NCBI GenBank assembly: GCA_025361065.1
Contig: JANYAY010000021.1
Location: forward strand, 1-51,567
DNA: 51,567 bases
Reading direction: 5' to 3'
From: Deltaproteobacteria bacterium
GTDB taxonomy: Bacteria > Desulfobacterota > Syntrophia > Syntrophales > Smithellaceae
The position numbers were made by a program, and so were the translations under genes. This document shows positions 18,105 through 26,563 of this stretch, in pieces. A model generated the notes under the pieces. It had not been told where the DNA came from, did not search any database, and saw only the letters and a program-made list of their open reading frames with translations. Numbering within the stretch: the first letter of the stretch is position 1; each line of letters opens with the position of its first letter.

Positions 18105-18425
18105 ATGACAGACATACTGGACTATATCAGCACGTGGTCAGTTCTTAAATGGGTTATGATCGTCCTTGTCGCCGGTTTTATCGGCCAGTTCGGAAAAATG
18201 CTGGCTCAGGCCATTGTGAGAAAGATAAGCCGGGCGCGGTCAAAAAAACCGGAAGATTTAATCATTGATTTACCGGCAACAAAAAAAGATTCTGCATTGC
18301 CGGCGGCTGACATCCCAAAGGATATTAAGACTGAAGCGCACTTCCCGCAAGGATATCCGGATAAAAAGGCTTTAAAAATAATGGCCAAAGCCAGTAAGAA
18401 AGCGGCTAAGAAAGGTAAGCTCTGA
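18105..18425 (+). CDS. Small membrane-anchored protein with basic tail
   Basis: The 106-residue protein has one membrane segment (about residues 14-32), a basic patch (RKISRARSKK), a Pro/Asp-rich linker and a very Lys-rich C-terminus. I recognise no family. GAAAGG upstream of the ATG is a fair ribosome site. It follows the pyrophosphatase gene by 71 bp on the same strand and is convergent with the next gene. A link to pyrophosphate metabolism is only positional. Confidence 0.6.
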   Translation: MTDILDYISTWSVLKWVMIVLVAGFIGQFGKMLAQAIVRKISRARSKKPEDLIIDLPATKKDSALPAADIPKDIKTEAHFPQGYPDKKALKIMAKASKKAAKKGKL

Positions 18426-18472
18426 TCAAGGTAAATTAATCGAAGAGCTTCGGGCGATCCCATTATCGTCCT

Positions 18473-19402
18473 TTACAGATCGAATTCAAACCCGGCACCC
18501 AGAATCACATAAAACTGTCCCTGGCGGTTCGGATCTTCCAGATGATAACCGCCCATGATTCCCGCATGTGGACGACTGATGTGCCAGATCGAATCGGCAG
18601 ACTCCCAGTATACGGCGACACCCAACTTCTGCTGAGTAATCTGGGCATCAAAGGCACGGGTTACTTCGTAATATGGCCCGGCAAAAAGTTTTCTTCTTTC
18701 TTTATCCGGAAAAACTGAATAGAGTAATTGAGTCTTGTTACAGACAAGCCAGTCATCATCTTTCATCAGCGTGTTATACCACAACTCGAGAAAATAAGGC
18801 CCGCGTCCGTTAAAGGTATAATAGGCCAAATCTGTCTGATTACGGATAATAAACCGGTCAATTTTCCCCTGAAGTGTCGGCTGAAACATTATGCGGGAAC
18901 CATGCGTTTTCTCTTCGTCACGTCTGTCTTTGCGCACATCATCGCCATAGGGTGAATCAGCCGAGGGGAAAGACAAAAGACCGTCATTGATGCCCGAGTA
19001 TTGAATATAATCATAGCGAATGCGCAGCGGCAAAAATAACCAGGGCATCCATTCAGCATGGACACCGGCCTGCATAAAGGCAGGTGATATTCCGATATCA
19101 ACACCCGTCTGCCAATAGGCGCTTACCGCATCGTATTTTTCATCATAGCGATACGAGTTCCGGTATTTAATCCCTCCCAAAAAAGCCAGACCACGGGGAT
19201 TAATCTTCCCACCCAAATCGCCATAGACCGTAACACGGCCGCCGATGTTCTGCGGGGTGCTTATTTTTATGGCCGAAGATTCTGGTTGTGCTGAAGGATC
19301 AGCGGCAATGGCCTGATTGAATGCAAAAAAAACTATCAGTTGCGAAAGACAGGCCAAAATAAACTTTTTTGCAATGCGATTTGTTACACCTTTTTGTTTC
19401 AA
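18473..19402 (-). CDS. Outer-membrane beta-barrel-like protein
   Basis: The 309-residue protein has a signal peptide (about 10-33, ending AIA) and a mature part rich in alternating aromatic/hydrophobic strands (for example LFLPLRIRYDYIQYS, GPYFLELWYNTLM), ending in GAGFEFDL. That is typical of outer-membrane beta-barrels, although the last residue is Leu rather than Phe. No specific family is recognised. It starts with TTG at 19402, supported by GGGGAGG eight bases upstream; no in-frame ATG gives a better start. It lies 32 bp after the large FAD/FeS oxidoreductase gene on the same strand and is probably co-transcribed with it. Confidence 0.75.
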   Translation of the reverse strand: MKQKGVTNRIAKKFILACLSQLIVFFAFNQAIAADPSAQPESSAIKISTPQNIGGRVTVYGDLGGKINPRGLAFLGGIKYRNSYRYDEKYDAVSAYWQTGVDIGISPAFMQAGVHAEWMPWLFLPLRIRYDYIQYSGINDGLLSFPSADSPYGDDVRKDRRDEEKTHGSRIMFQPTLQGKIDRFIIRNQTDLAYYTFNGRGPYFLELWYNTLMKDDDWLVCNKTQLLYSVFPDKERRKLFAGPYYEVTRAFDAQITQQKLGVAVYWESADSIWHISRPHAGIMGGYHLEDPNRQGQFYVILGAGFEFDL

Positions 19403-19434
19403 GCTAGTGTCCTCCCCATTCCATTATAAACAGA

Positions 19435-22400
19435 TCATTTTGTTTTTCCTGTAAGATAATCAATCATCGGCCCCGTCACCAACGGCACAAGATCACCGAT
19501 CATGTGCGGCATCAGGGTATCCATAACTTTGGGCATCAACGAGGGCATTTGCGCAATCATATAATCGGGCATCGGAATTTGGGCGGCAACCCGTTGGAGC
19601 ATAACCGGCATTACCTTCGGCATCATCATGGGCAACAGGAGGGGAAACAAAATTGGGAACAGCGGTTTCATTAAATTAAGCGCCCCGGGTATTTTGCCCA
19701 TAGCCCGCATCATCGGTCCCATGCCAAAAGGCATGGCTTTGATCAGATCCGGCCACATCGTCCCCATCAGAGAGGCAAAGCCCTGCGGAGTCATTAAACC
19801 AATAAAGGCATCAAAGACTCCCCACTGGCTATGCACATCGGGATTGGGATCAGGAAATTCATAACCCAGGGCATTCCCGGTAAAATGCGCCAGATCAACA
19901 ACTTCAATAGGGATATTTCTACTTTTTGCAGAGACTCGCAGTTGGACTTCGCAGCAGGGGCAAAGAGCCAGCACTTTTTGCGCTCCAACAGCCACTGCTT
20001 CCTCCAGCCTCATTTTACCTATATCGGCGGCTATCGGCGGGTCTTTGATCAAAGTCAGCACAGAACCGCAGCAATGTGCTTTTTCGCGGTTGTGTTCCAT
20101 TTCCACAAAATTAACATGGGGAATGGCCTTGATCATGTCGCGCGGGGCATCATAAACGCCGGATACCCGGCCGATATGGCAGGAGTCATGCCAGGTCACC
20201 GTCACCGGGTTCATATTATTCTCCGGAAAAGCAAATTGCCCGGACTTGATTTGTTCGGCGATAATTTCGGAATAGTGCTTGGCGTGAAAATTAAATTCGA
20301 CCCCCATTTTTTTCGCCCAGGCTGGATAGACATGCCGCCACATCATGTCGCAGGCGGGGCAGGATGTGACAATTGTATCGGCGCCGCAGCTCCGGGCAAC
20401 TTCCATATTCTTCTTCATGGTTTCACCGAAGAGCTCCCATTTCCCCGCCACCAGCATCGGCGTACCACAGCAGTTTTCCGGATTGCCGCCGTAGGTAAAA
20501 TCAACACCGGCGCGATCCAGCAGGCGCACTGTGGCAATGGCAATATCATGCTCCACATAGCTTGCCGTGCATCCGGCAAAATACATTATCGGTGCTTTTC
20601 CACCGGGACCGTGCTTTTCTTTCAGATCATCGGGAAACCAGTCGGAACGGTTTTTCCGGTAACCCGCCCAGATGTTGCCCTGAGTGCGCAGAGCCTCCGC
20701 CATCATTTCAAAAGGCGGGAAAGTCATACGTTTTTGTTCTTCAATCAGCATACCGCGAAGCTTCATCCAGGATGGTTCAATCGGCAGGGAAGCCGAACAG
20801 CGGAGATTGCAAAGTTCACAGGTAGTACACACCAGAAAAGTATCCACCTGCGCCTGATTCCATTCGGCACGGCCTTCCAGATATTCGCGCAGCCAATACC
20901 ACTTGCCGCGGGGACTCTGGCTCTCCCAGCCCCGGCCGTAAAACTGGTCGCATTCTTCCACGCAATAACCGCACTGCGAACAGCTGTAGGCATACCAGGC
21001 CACGTCAGCCGGAATATCCCGCAGCGGATAGCTGGGACGCTCTCCAATTTGCGTGATTACATGATTGCCCAGAGGCCTGATTAAGGGCTCCAGGGCGCTG
21101 CCCAGGCCCATGACCGCATCCATAAGGCCGTAGCCCATAACTTTGCCGGGATTGAAAATCCCCTTCCCGTCAATCTCATTTTTGAATGATTTGAGCCTGG
21201 CCATTCGATCCTCGCCGAATACCTTTTGTGCTTTGGACTTAAAATACAAACCGGTCGCATAAGCACGGCCGCCGTTTCTTTCGGCAATATTCATAATGGA
21301 AAGAGAAAGACTGAAAACAAAATTATAGCTGAACCGCCGCTGATCGGCCGGGATAAACCCCAGAATGACGACTTCCGGCTTGCCGTCTTTTCCTTTGCGT
21401 ATAACGGTTCCTTCTTTGACCACAGGTTGATTGATTTTATTTTTTACTTCCTCCATAAAGCTGCCCAGCGCGGAAAGAGGGATGACAACTTCCGCCGGAA
21501 CAAGACTGGGGCCGAGGCGTTTGACAACCATAATCTTGAAGCGGTTTTTCCATTCGTGTTCGGCTATTTGTTCACTTAAAATTTCTCCCTCAAAGCACTG
21601 CAAAATATCCGGCAGAGCAATCATTACCTGCGCTTGATCTTTTTTACGGAAGGCCAGGGTGGCTATATAGGAAGCGGGCAGCAGCACCCTTTCTTCGGTG
21701 GGATGGCCCATGTGCTCCATCAGGGGAGAAAGGTTTTTCATTTCCGCCATTCGCGGATTAATAAAGACCAGCGACCACAGGGGCAGGTCCGCGTCGATAA
21801 TGGCTTCGACGATTTTCTGCAGATTCCAGGCATCGGCACAGCCTATAGCAATAATCTCCAGATCTTCTTTTAGCTGAACCTTCATTGTCAGGTCCAGAAT
21901 AAATCCGGTAGTGCCTTCGGCATCGGCAATCAAATCCAGATCATCCCCGGCAAAAGTGCGGACGGAACCATCCGGCAGAACAACACGGGCGGAAATGACA
22001 TTTTCGCGAAACCATCCGGATTCAAAAGAACCGAAACCGGCACCGCCCTGGGCCAGCCAGCCGCCGACCGTGGAACCAGGATAGCTGGAGGGATAAAGTT
22101 TTACCGTAAGATTTTCTTTTGCTAAAGCGGCATCAATTTTTTCCCATACTATACCCGCCTGACAGGTAACAGTCAGAGCATCCTTATCAATAGAAACAAC
22201 TTTATTCAGTCGAAAAAAATCAACCACAATACCCTTTTTAACCGGTATAACCCCACCGTAACCGGAAGAAGCTTTCGCCCGTGGTGTTAGGGCAATGTTA
22301 TTTTTATTGGCCCACGAAACAAGCTCCGTAAGTTCCGCTTCATTTTGCGGCTGGACAATGGCATCGGGGAGAGCATCGCCAATCAGTGGTTTGATCAAGG

Positions 22401-22506
22401 AAGGAATAGCTCCGACATCATGGCTGTAAAGCTTGCGCTCCACTTCATCGAAATTCACGCGCTTCCCAAATTTTTCGGTAAGATAAGATATTTGATTTTT
22501 ATCCAT
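19435..22506 (-). CDS. FAD-linked oxidase/iron-sulfur oxidoreductase fusion
   Basis: This 1023-residue protein fuses a GlcD-like FAD-binding oxidase (about 1-480, with PSSYPGSTVGGWLAQGG) to a GlcF/HdrD-like unit. The latter has two 4Fe-4S motifs (CSQCGYCVEEC at about 508 and CTTCELCNLRC at about 560) and two CCG domains with NCCG (about 675) and HCCGS (about 810). Such proteins oxidise 2-hydroxyacids such as D-lactate or glycolate, or pass electrons from flavoproteins to the membrane; which applies here is unknown. The last 125 residues are an unusual Met/Pro-rich tail (PLLLPMMMPKVMP). AGAGGT upstream supports the ATG at 22506. Confidence 0.88.
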   Translation of the reverse strand: MDKNQISYLTEKFGKRVNFDEVERKLYSHDVGAIPSLIKPLIGDALPDAIVQPQNEAELTELVSWANKNNIALTPRAKASSGYGGVIPVKKGIVVDFFRLNKVVSIDKDALTVTCQAGIVWEKIDAALAKENLTVKLYPSSYPGSTVGGWLAQGGAGFGSFESGWFRENVISARVVLPDGSVRTFAGDDLDLIADAEGTTGFILDLTMKVQLKEDLEIIAIGCADAWNLQKIVEAIIDADLPLWSLVFINPRMAEMKNLSPLMEHMGHPTEERVLLPASYIATLAFRKKDQAQVMIALPDILQCFEGEILSEQIAEHEWKNRFKIMVVKRLGPSLVPAEVVIPLSALGSFMEEVKNKINQPVVKEGTVIRKGKDGKPEVVILGFIPADQRRFSYNFVFSLSLSIMNIAERNGGRAYATGLYFKSKAQKVFGEDRMARLKSFKNEIDGKGIFNPGKVMGYGLMDAVMGLGSALEPLIRPLGNHVITQIGERPSYPLRDIPADVAWYAYSCSQCGYCVEECDQFYGRGWESQSPRGKWYWLREYLEGRAEWNQAQVDTFLVCTTCELCNLRCSASLPIEPSWMKLRGMLIEEQKRMTFPPFEMMAEALRTQGNIWAGYRKNRSDWFPDDLKEKHGPGGKAPIMYFAGCTASYVEHDIAIATVRLLDRAGVDFTYGGNPENCCGTPMLVAGKWELFGETMKKNMEVARSCGADTIVTSCPACDMMWRHVYPAWAKKMGVEFNFHAKHYSEIIAEQIKSGQFAFPENNMNPVTVTWHDSCHIGRVSGVYDAPRDMIKAIPHVNFVEMEHNREKAHCCGSVLTLIKDPPIAADIGKMRLEEAVAVGAQKVLALCPCCEVQLRVSAKSRNIPIEVVDLAHFTGNALGYEFPDPNPDVHSQWGVFDAFIGLMTPQGFASLMGTMWPDLIKAMPFGMGPMMRAMGKIPGALNLMKPLFPILFPLLLPMMMPKVMPVMLQRVAAQIPMPDYMIAQMPSLMPKVMDTLMPHMIGDLVPLVTGPMIDYLTGKTK

Positions 22507-22852
22507 GGAAAAACCTCTCTTTCGGGTTTAGGGTATAGTTGATATTTTTTAAAATACTGGAAACAAACCGGAAAGGAATCGGACATATTATATAAGAGGA
22601 AACCGGCTTGCTGGGATTAATGTAATGTCATAAAAGCAAATAGCAAATATATTCTCGTTTCTTTGCACATAACTCGATTGCAACATTATGTATTTTCTTT
22701 GCACCGTAAGTAAATTATGATAGGAGACACGCCTTAATTCCAGGAGGCTGGACATTTTCCAAGACGGCAAATTATCGCATTGATCTTATGCAAGTAAACG
22801 AGATTGAGGAACAAGTGGCTAATAATACAGAGTCTCTTTTCAGACAAAGCCG
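22507..22852. other. Divergent intergenic region
   Basis: This 346-bp gap separates the minus-strand FAD oxidase gene from the plus-strand KamA-like gene. It must hold promoters for both. A TATAAT box can be read on the minus strand about 80 bases before the oxidase start, but there is no good -35 box at the right distance. I see no gene, repeat or strong hairpin here. Confidence 0.4.
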
Positions 22853-23935
22853 ATGAATAAAGCAATATTCAAATTTCCGGAAACGACAAAGACAAACTGG
22901 CAGGACTGGCACTGGCAATTTAAAAACCGTATTACCAGGCCGGAAGCGCCGGGACTTTTTTTAAATAAATCGGCCGCTGAAATGGAAAGAATAAAGCAAA
23001 CTGCAACCGTTTATCCGCTGGCGATAACACCTTATTATTTCTCATTAATTAACCAGGACAACGAAACCGATCCGATAAAACGTCAGTGTTTCCCTGATTT
23101 TCAGGAAATTCTGCCGGATGAGAGCCCCGAAGATCCGCTGGACGAAGACTCTCATATGCCTGTGCCCAAGTTTGTACATCGCTATCCCGACCGTTGCCTG
23201 GCTATTGTAACGGAAATATGCGCCACCTATTGCCGGCACTGCAACCGGAAACGCTTTTGGTCAGCCCCCCGGAAAATCAGCTTAAAAGCCAGGCTTCCGC
23301 AAATGATCCGCTATATTTCCGCCAATCCGCAAATTCGGGAGGTTATTATTTCCGGCGGCGACCCTTTAACTCTGGAAGACCATGTTTTGGAGGAATTGCT
23401 GGTATCTTTGCGCGCTATCCCGCATGTGGAAATTTTGCGCATCGGCAGCCGCGCTCCGGCTGTCATGCCAATGCGTATTACGCCGAATCTTTGCCGGATA
23501 CTTAAACGCTACCGGCCACTCTGGTTTAACACACAATTTAACCATCCTCAGGAAATCACCAAGGAGTCTTCCCGCGCCTGCAACATGCTTCAGGAAGCCG
23601 GCATTCCTGTTTCCAATCAATCAGTTCTGCTCAAGGGAGTCAATGATTCAGCAGAAATAATGAAGAATTTGCTTTACGGCCTGCAAAAGATATCTGTCCG
23701 TCCTTATTACCTTTTTCATTGCGATCCGGTGAGAGGGTGCAAGCATTTTCGCACGGATATAAAAACGGGCATGGCCATGATGGAAAATATCTGGCGACAA
23801 TGCTCTGGTTTGAGCCTGCCGCAATATGTTCTGGATGTACCGGGAAGCACCGGAAAGATTCCCTTGAACATCATGTCCCTGGCAATCAAAAAAGACTTGC
23901 AAAAACATCAACATTTTTTTGACAAGTTTACGTAA
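22853..23935 (+). CDS. KamA-family radical SAM aminomutase (EpmB-like by context)
   Basis: The 360-residue protein has the radical SAM cluster motif C123-x3-C127-x2-C130 and the lysine 2,3-aminomutase signatures SGGDPLTLED and IGSRAPAVMPMRIT. The PLP-binding lysine is K335 in DVPGSTGKIPL. It converts L-lysine to beta-lysine, using a 4Fe-4S/SAM radical and PLP. Because efp and epmA follow directly, its product is probably used to modify EF-P, the job of EpmB in E. coli. Its C-terminus, however, looks more like true lysine aminomutase than like EpmB. The ATG has no obvious ribosome site, and no other start fits. Confidence 0.85.
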   Translation: MNKAIFKFPETTKTNWQDWHWQFKNRITRPEAPGLFLNKSAAEMERIKQTATVYPLAITPYYFSLINQDNETDPIKRQCFPDFQEILPDESPEDPLDEDSHMPVPKFVHRYPDRCLAIVTEICATYCRHCNRKRFWSAPRKISLKARLPQMIRYISANPQIREVIISGGDPLTLEDHVLEELLVSLRAIPHVEILRIGSRAPAVMPMRITPNLCRILKRYRPLWFNTQFNHPQEITKESSRACNMLQEAGIPVSNQSVLLKGVNDSAEIMKNLLYGLQKISVRPYYLFHCDPVRGCKHFRTDIKTGMAMMENIWRQCSGLSLPQYVLDVPGSTGKIPLNIMSLAIKKDLQKHQHFFDKFT

Positions 23936-24006
23936 ATAGATTAGTAAGGGCAAAACAAACCATCATAAGTTTATATTAACAGGAAAATAACGGGAGAATG
24001 AGTTTT

Positions 24007-24570
24007 ATGTACACAGCCAGTGAGTTGAAAAAAGGACTACGGATCAAAATCGATAATGATCCTTATATCCTCACCGAATTTAATTTTGTCAAACCGGGCA
24101 AAGGCCAGGCGTTATACCGCTGCAAGCTGAAAAACATGCTCAACGGCAACCAGTTCGAACGCACTTTTCGTTCCGTAGATACTTTTGAAACAGCCGATTT
24201 GCATGAAAAAAAGATGCAGTATTTATACAAAGAAGAAGGCAAATACTGCTTCATGGACAATGAAACTTATGAGCAGATTTATCTGACGGAAGAGCAGATG
24301 GACGATGCCAAAAACTTCCTGATTGATAACATAGAAGCGGAAATTCTGCTCTTCGAAGACAAGGCTATCGGTATCAGCCTGCCCAATTTTGTTGACCTGA
24401 CTGTCACGGAAGCCGAACCCTGGGCCAAAGGAGATACTGTATCCGGCGCCACCAAACCGGTCAAGCTGCAAACAGGTTATACCATTCAAGTGCCGACCTT
24501 CGTCAACGAAGGCGAAAAGATCAGAGTTGATACCAGGACAGGCGAATATATGACCCGCGTCAAAGGCTAG
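24007..24570 (+). CDS. efp: Translation elongation factor P
   Basis: EF-P relieves ribosome stalling at proline-rich stretches by entering the E site. The protein has the KOW-like domain 1 with KPGKGQA, whose second Lys (K32 from this start) is the residue that carries beta-lysine in EpmA/EpmB organisms. Two OB domains follow, and the C-terminal signature IRVDTRTGEYMTRVK is intact. I use the ATG at 24007. An in-frame ATG at 23998 is possible, but the GGGAG at 23992-23996 would then be one base from the start, whereas from 24007 it is ten bases away and the length (187) matches E. coli EF-P (188). Confidence 0.95.
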   Translation: MYTASELKKGLRIKIDNDPYILTEFNFVKPGKGQALYRCKLKNMLNGNQFERTFRSVDTFETADLHEKKMQYLYKEEGKYCFMDNETYEQIYLTEEQMDDAKNFLIDNIEAEILLFEDKAIGISLPNFVDLTVTEAEPWAKGDTVSGATKPVKLQTGYTIQVPTFVNEGEKIRVDTRTGEYMTRVKG

Positions 24571-24576
24571 CTTACG

Positions 24577-25515
24577 TTGGACAACTCAATATCTGATAAC
24601 ACTTTTTTACTGGCGCGAAAAAGTGATGCTCTGCATCTTCGCGCCAGTCTGATCCAAAACATCCGCATCTTTTTTATCAATAAAAATTTCCTGGAAATTG
24701 AAACTCCTGTAAGGATTCCCGCGCCCGCTCCGGAAGAAAACATCGAAGCACTTCCTTCCGGCGACTGGTTTTTGCAGACTTCACCGGAGCTCTGCATGAA
24801 AAGGCTTCTGGCCGCGGGGTATCGGCTGATATTCCAATTGAGCAAATGTTTTCGCGCCGGAGAAAGAGGAAAATTGCACCTGCCGGAATTCACCATGCTG
24901 GAATGGTATGTTGCCGGATTCGACTATCAGCAGTTGATGAGCCAGTGCGAAGAGATGATCATCAGTGCAGCTTGCGACCTTGGTTTCTCCAATAGACTCC
25001 ATTGGCAGGGTAAACAAATAAATTTGGCCTCACCCTGGGAAAGAATTACAGTGCAGCAGGCATTTGGAAAATATGCCCCTGTAACTATGAAAGAGGCTCT
25101 CCGCAAAGGCATATTTGATGAAATCCTGGTCGAACATGTTGAACCTAATTTAGGTATGAATAAGCCGACATTTCTTTACGATTACCCGGCTTCGCTCGGA
25201 GCACTGGCCAGATTGAAAGAAAGCGATAAATCACTGGCGGAACGCTTTGAACTCTATATCGGCGGCCTGGAACTGGCTAATGGTTTTTCGGAGCTGACTG
25301 ATGGCGGCGAACAACGGCAGCGTTTTGCCAAAGCGCAGAAACTCCGTGCGCAAAAAGGCTATGCTGCTTATCCCCTGCCCGAAAAATTTCTCGTCGCGCT
25401 CAATGATCTTCCCGCCAGCGCCGGTATTGCTGTCGGCATTGACCGTCTGGCGATGCTCTTTGCCGGTGTGTCCAGTATTGATGACATCATCACCTTCCCG
25501 CCGGAATCTCTTTAA
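24577..25515 (+). CDS. epmA: EF-P beta-lysine ligase (EpmA/PoxA/GenX)
   Basis: The 312-residue protein matches the catalytic domain of class II lysyl-tRNA synthetase without the N-terminal anticodon-binding domain, which is the mark of EpmA. Motif 2 reads FRAGERGKLHLPEFTMLEW (about 92-110), and motif 3 GIDRLAMLFAG is near residue 290. The enzyme attaches beta-lysine to the conserved lysine of EF-P. It begins with TTG six bases after the efp stop; no ATG lies near enough, and the ribosome site is weak, so translation may be coupled to efp. The order kamA-like, efp, epmA makes a full modification set. Confidence 0.92.
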   Translation: MDNSISDNTFLLARKSDALHLRASLIQNIRIFFINKNFLEIETPVRIPAPAPEENIEALPSGDWFLQTSPELCMKRLLAAGYRLIFQLSKCFRAGERGKLHLPEFTMLEWYVAGFDYQQLMSQCEEMIISAACDLGFSNRLHWQGKQINLASPWERITVQQAFGKYAPVTMKEALRKGIFDEILVEHVEPNLGMNKPTFLYDYPASLGALARLKESDKSLAERFELYIGGLELANGFSELTDGGEQRQRFAKAQKLRAQKGYAAYPLPEKFLVALNDLPASAGIAVGIDRLAMLFAGVSSIDDIITFPPESL

Positions 25516-25647
25516 TCTGGTCTGTACGGCAACTGCGCCGCCTGCAATTAGATAACGTATAATATTTTACTGCACCACTGATTGCTATTGTGGAGCACTG
25601 TGATATATTGCAGCAAAATAAAATATGGGAAAGGGAGGGATAAGATT

Positions 25648-26106
25648 ATGCCCGCAGCAGCAGTTTTAAAGGAGATGGGGAAATTTATCGGCAAGGAAAT
25701 ATTTCTTTCTGACTGGACAGAAGTGACGCAAGACCAGATTAATCAGTTTGCCGACAGTACCAAAGATCATCAGTGGATTCATGTTGATGCGCAAAAAGCC
25801 GCCCAGGGCCCTTTTGGTAAAACGATCGCCCATGGATTTTTAACTCTTTCTCATTTGCCTTTTTTCGCCTATCAGGTACCGCTGAAGATGGAAGGATCGC
25901 GGATGTTGATCAATTATGGTCTGGATAAAGTGAGGTTTATCAATCCTGTTGTGTCCGGTGCCAAAATCCGTGATCGCATCGTTCTTTCCGCTCTGGAAGA
26001 AAAACCCGGCAACCGGATTCTGATGACGCAAACACATACCATTGAAATTGAAGGACAGGAAAAGCCCGCCTGCGTTGCTGAAATGCTGACAATGAGCTTC
26101 TTTTAG
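25648..26106 (+). CDS. MaoC-type (R)-specific enoyl-CoA hydratase-like protein
   Basis: The 152-residue protein has a hot-dog fold of the MaoC/PhaJ/NodN kind. The hydratase signature is visible as FADSTKDHQWIHVD (Asp40 and His45), followed by GPFGKTIAHGFLTLS. It probably adds water to a trans-2-enoyl-CoA; the exact substrate is unknown. The ATG at 25648 is chosen over an upstream in-frame start at 25582 because GGGAGGGA lies just before it and the family's N-terminus begins here. It follows epmA by 132 bp on the same strand, with no functional link to EF-P apparent. Confidence 0.88.
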   Translation: MPAAAVLKEMGKFIGKEIFLSDWTEVTQDQINQFADSTKDHQWIHVDAQKAAQGPFGKTIAHGFLTLSHLPFFAYQVPLKMEGSRMLINYGLDKVRFINPVVSGAKIRDRIVLSALEEKPGNRILMTQTHTIEIEGQEKPACVAEMLTMSFF

Positions 26107-26130
26107 GATTACGGGATAGCACAGATTTTT

Positions 26131-26403
26131 CCTATATCGCCCTCAGAGCATCCACAATATTCATGCGGGAGGCTCATGGCCGGAAGAAAGCCGCCAACTA
26201 GGACCGTGAGACTGGAGAAAATGAGCGATTCCATGACAATCTTTGCGTTCAACTGCAATTCGAAAGCAAGGGTAGAAAAGGATTGAAAACTCATAAAGTA
26301 GATACGGTAGGGATATAAAGTGCAGGGCAAGCAACTTTCCCGATTCGGTGAGAGTCTACGCATAAGAGTTTTTAAAGAGTTTGTCGATAGCAATGGCCGG
26401 GTT
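26131..26403 (-). pseudogene. Decayed, internally deleted copy of the two FtsX-like permeases
   Basis: Read on the minus strand, 26403-26311 matches the inside of the permease at 33967 (bases about 34376-34465). The frame gives AIDKLFKNSYA, then a TAG stop, then TLTESGKLLALHFIS, against AVDKLFKNSYAETLTESEKLFALHFIS in the intact gene. Then, without the intervening ~1.4 kb, 26310-26131 matches the 3' end of the second permease (about 32793-32975), including MSFQSFSTLAF and LIFSS. A 2-base loss near GFLPA shifts the last codons. The stop, the frameshift and the deletion show it is non-functional. Confidence 0.85.
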
Positions 26404-26563
26404 TGCTCTTCCGCCGGCAACAAACCCGACCATCACCACATATCCTCTGACACATGCCGAACTTCGGCAAATGACTTTTGGGCCATTAACAACTGCTAGA
26501 CGGAGTTTTCATTTCCGCCGCACAACAAGTCATGATGCCCACCTTGCTGTTTTTAAGTCCGCC

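Noticed and set aside
19831-21084. 417-codon plus-strand open frame opposite the FAD/FeS oxidoreductase
   Set aside because: It lies wholly inside a gene with clear domains; its translation is rich in His, Arg and Gly without any motif, as expected of an antisense shadow.
26397-26434. Inverted repeat CGGGTTTG/CAAACCCG near the permease pseudogene as a terminator
   Set aside because: The 8-bp stem has a large loop and no T-run on either strand, so termination is not supported.
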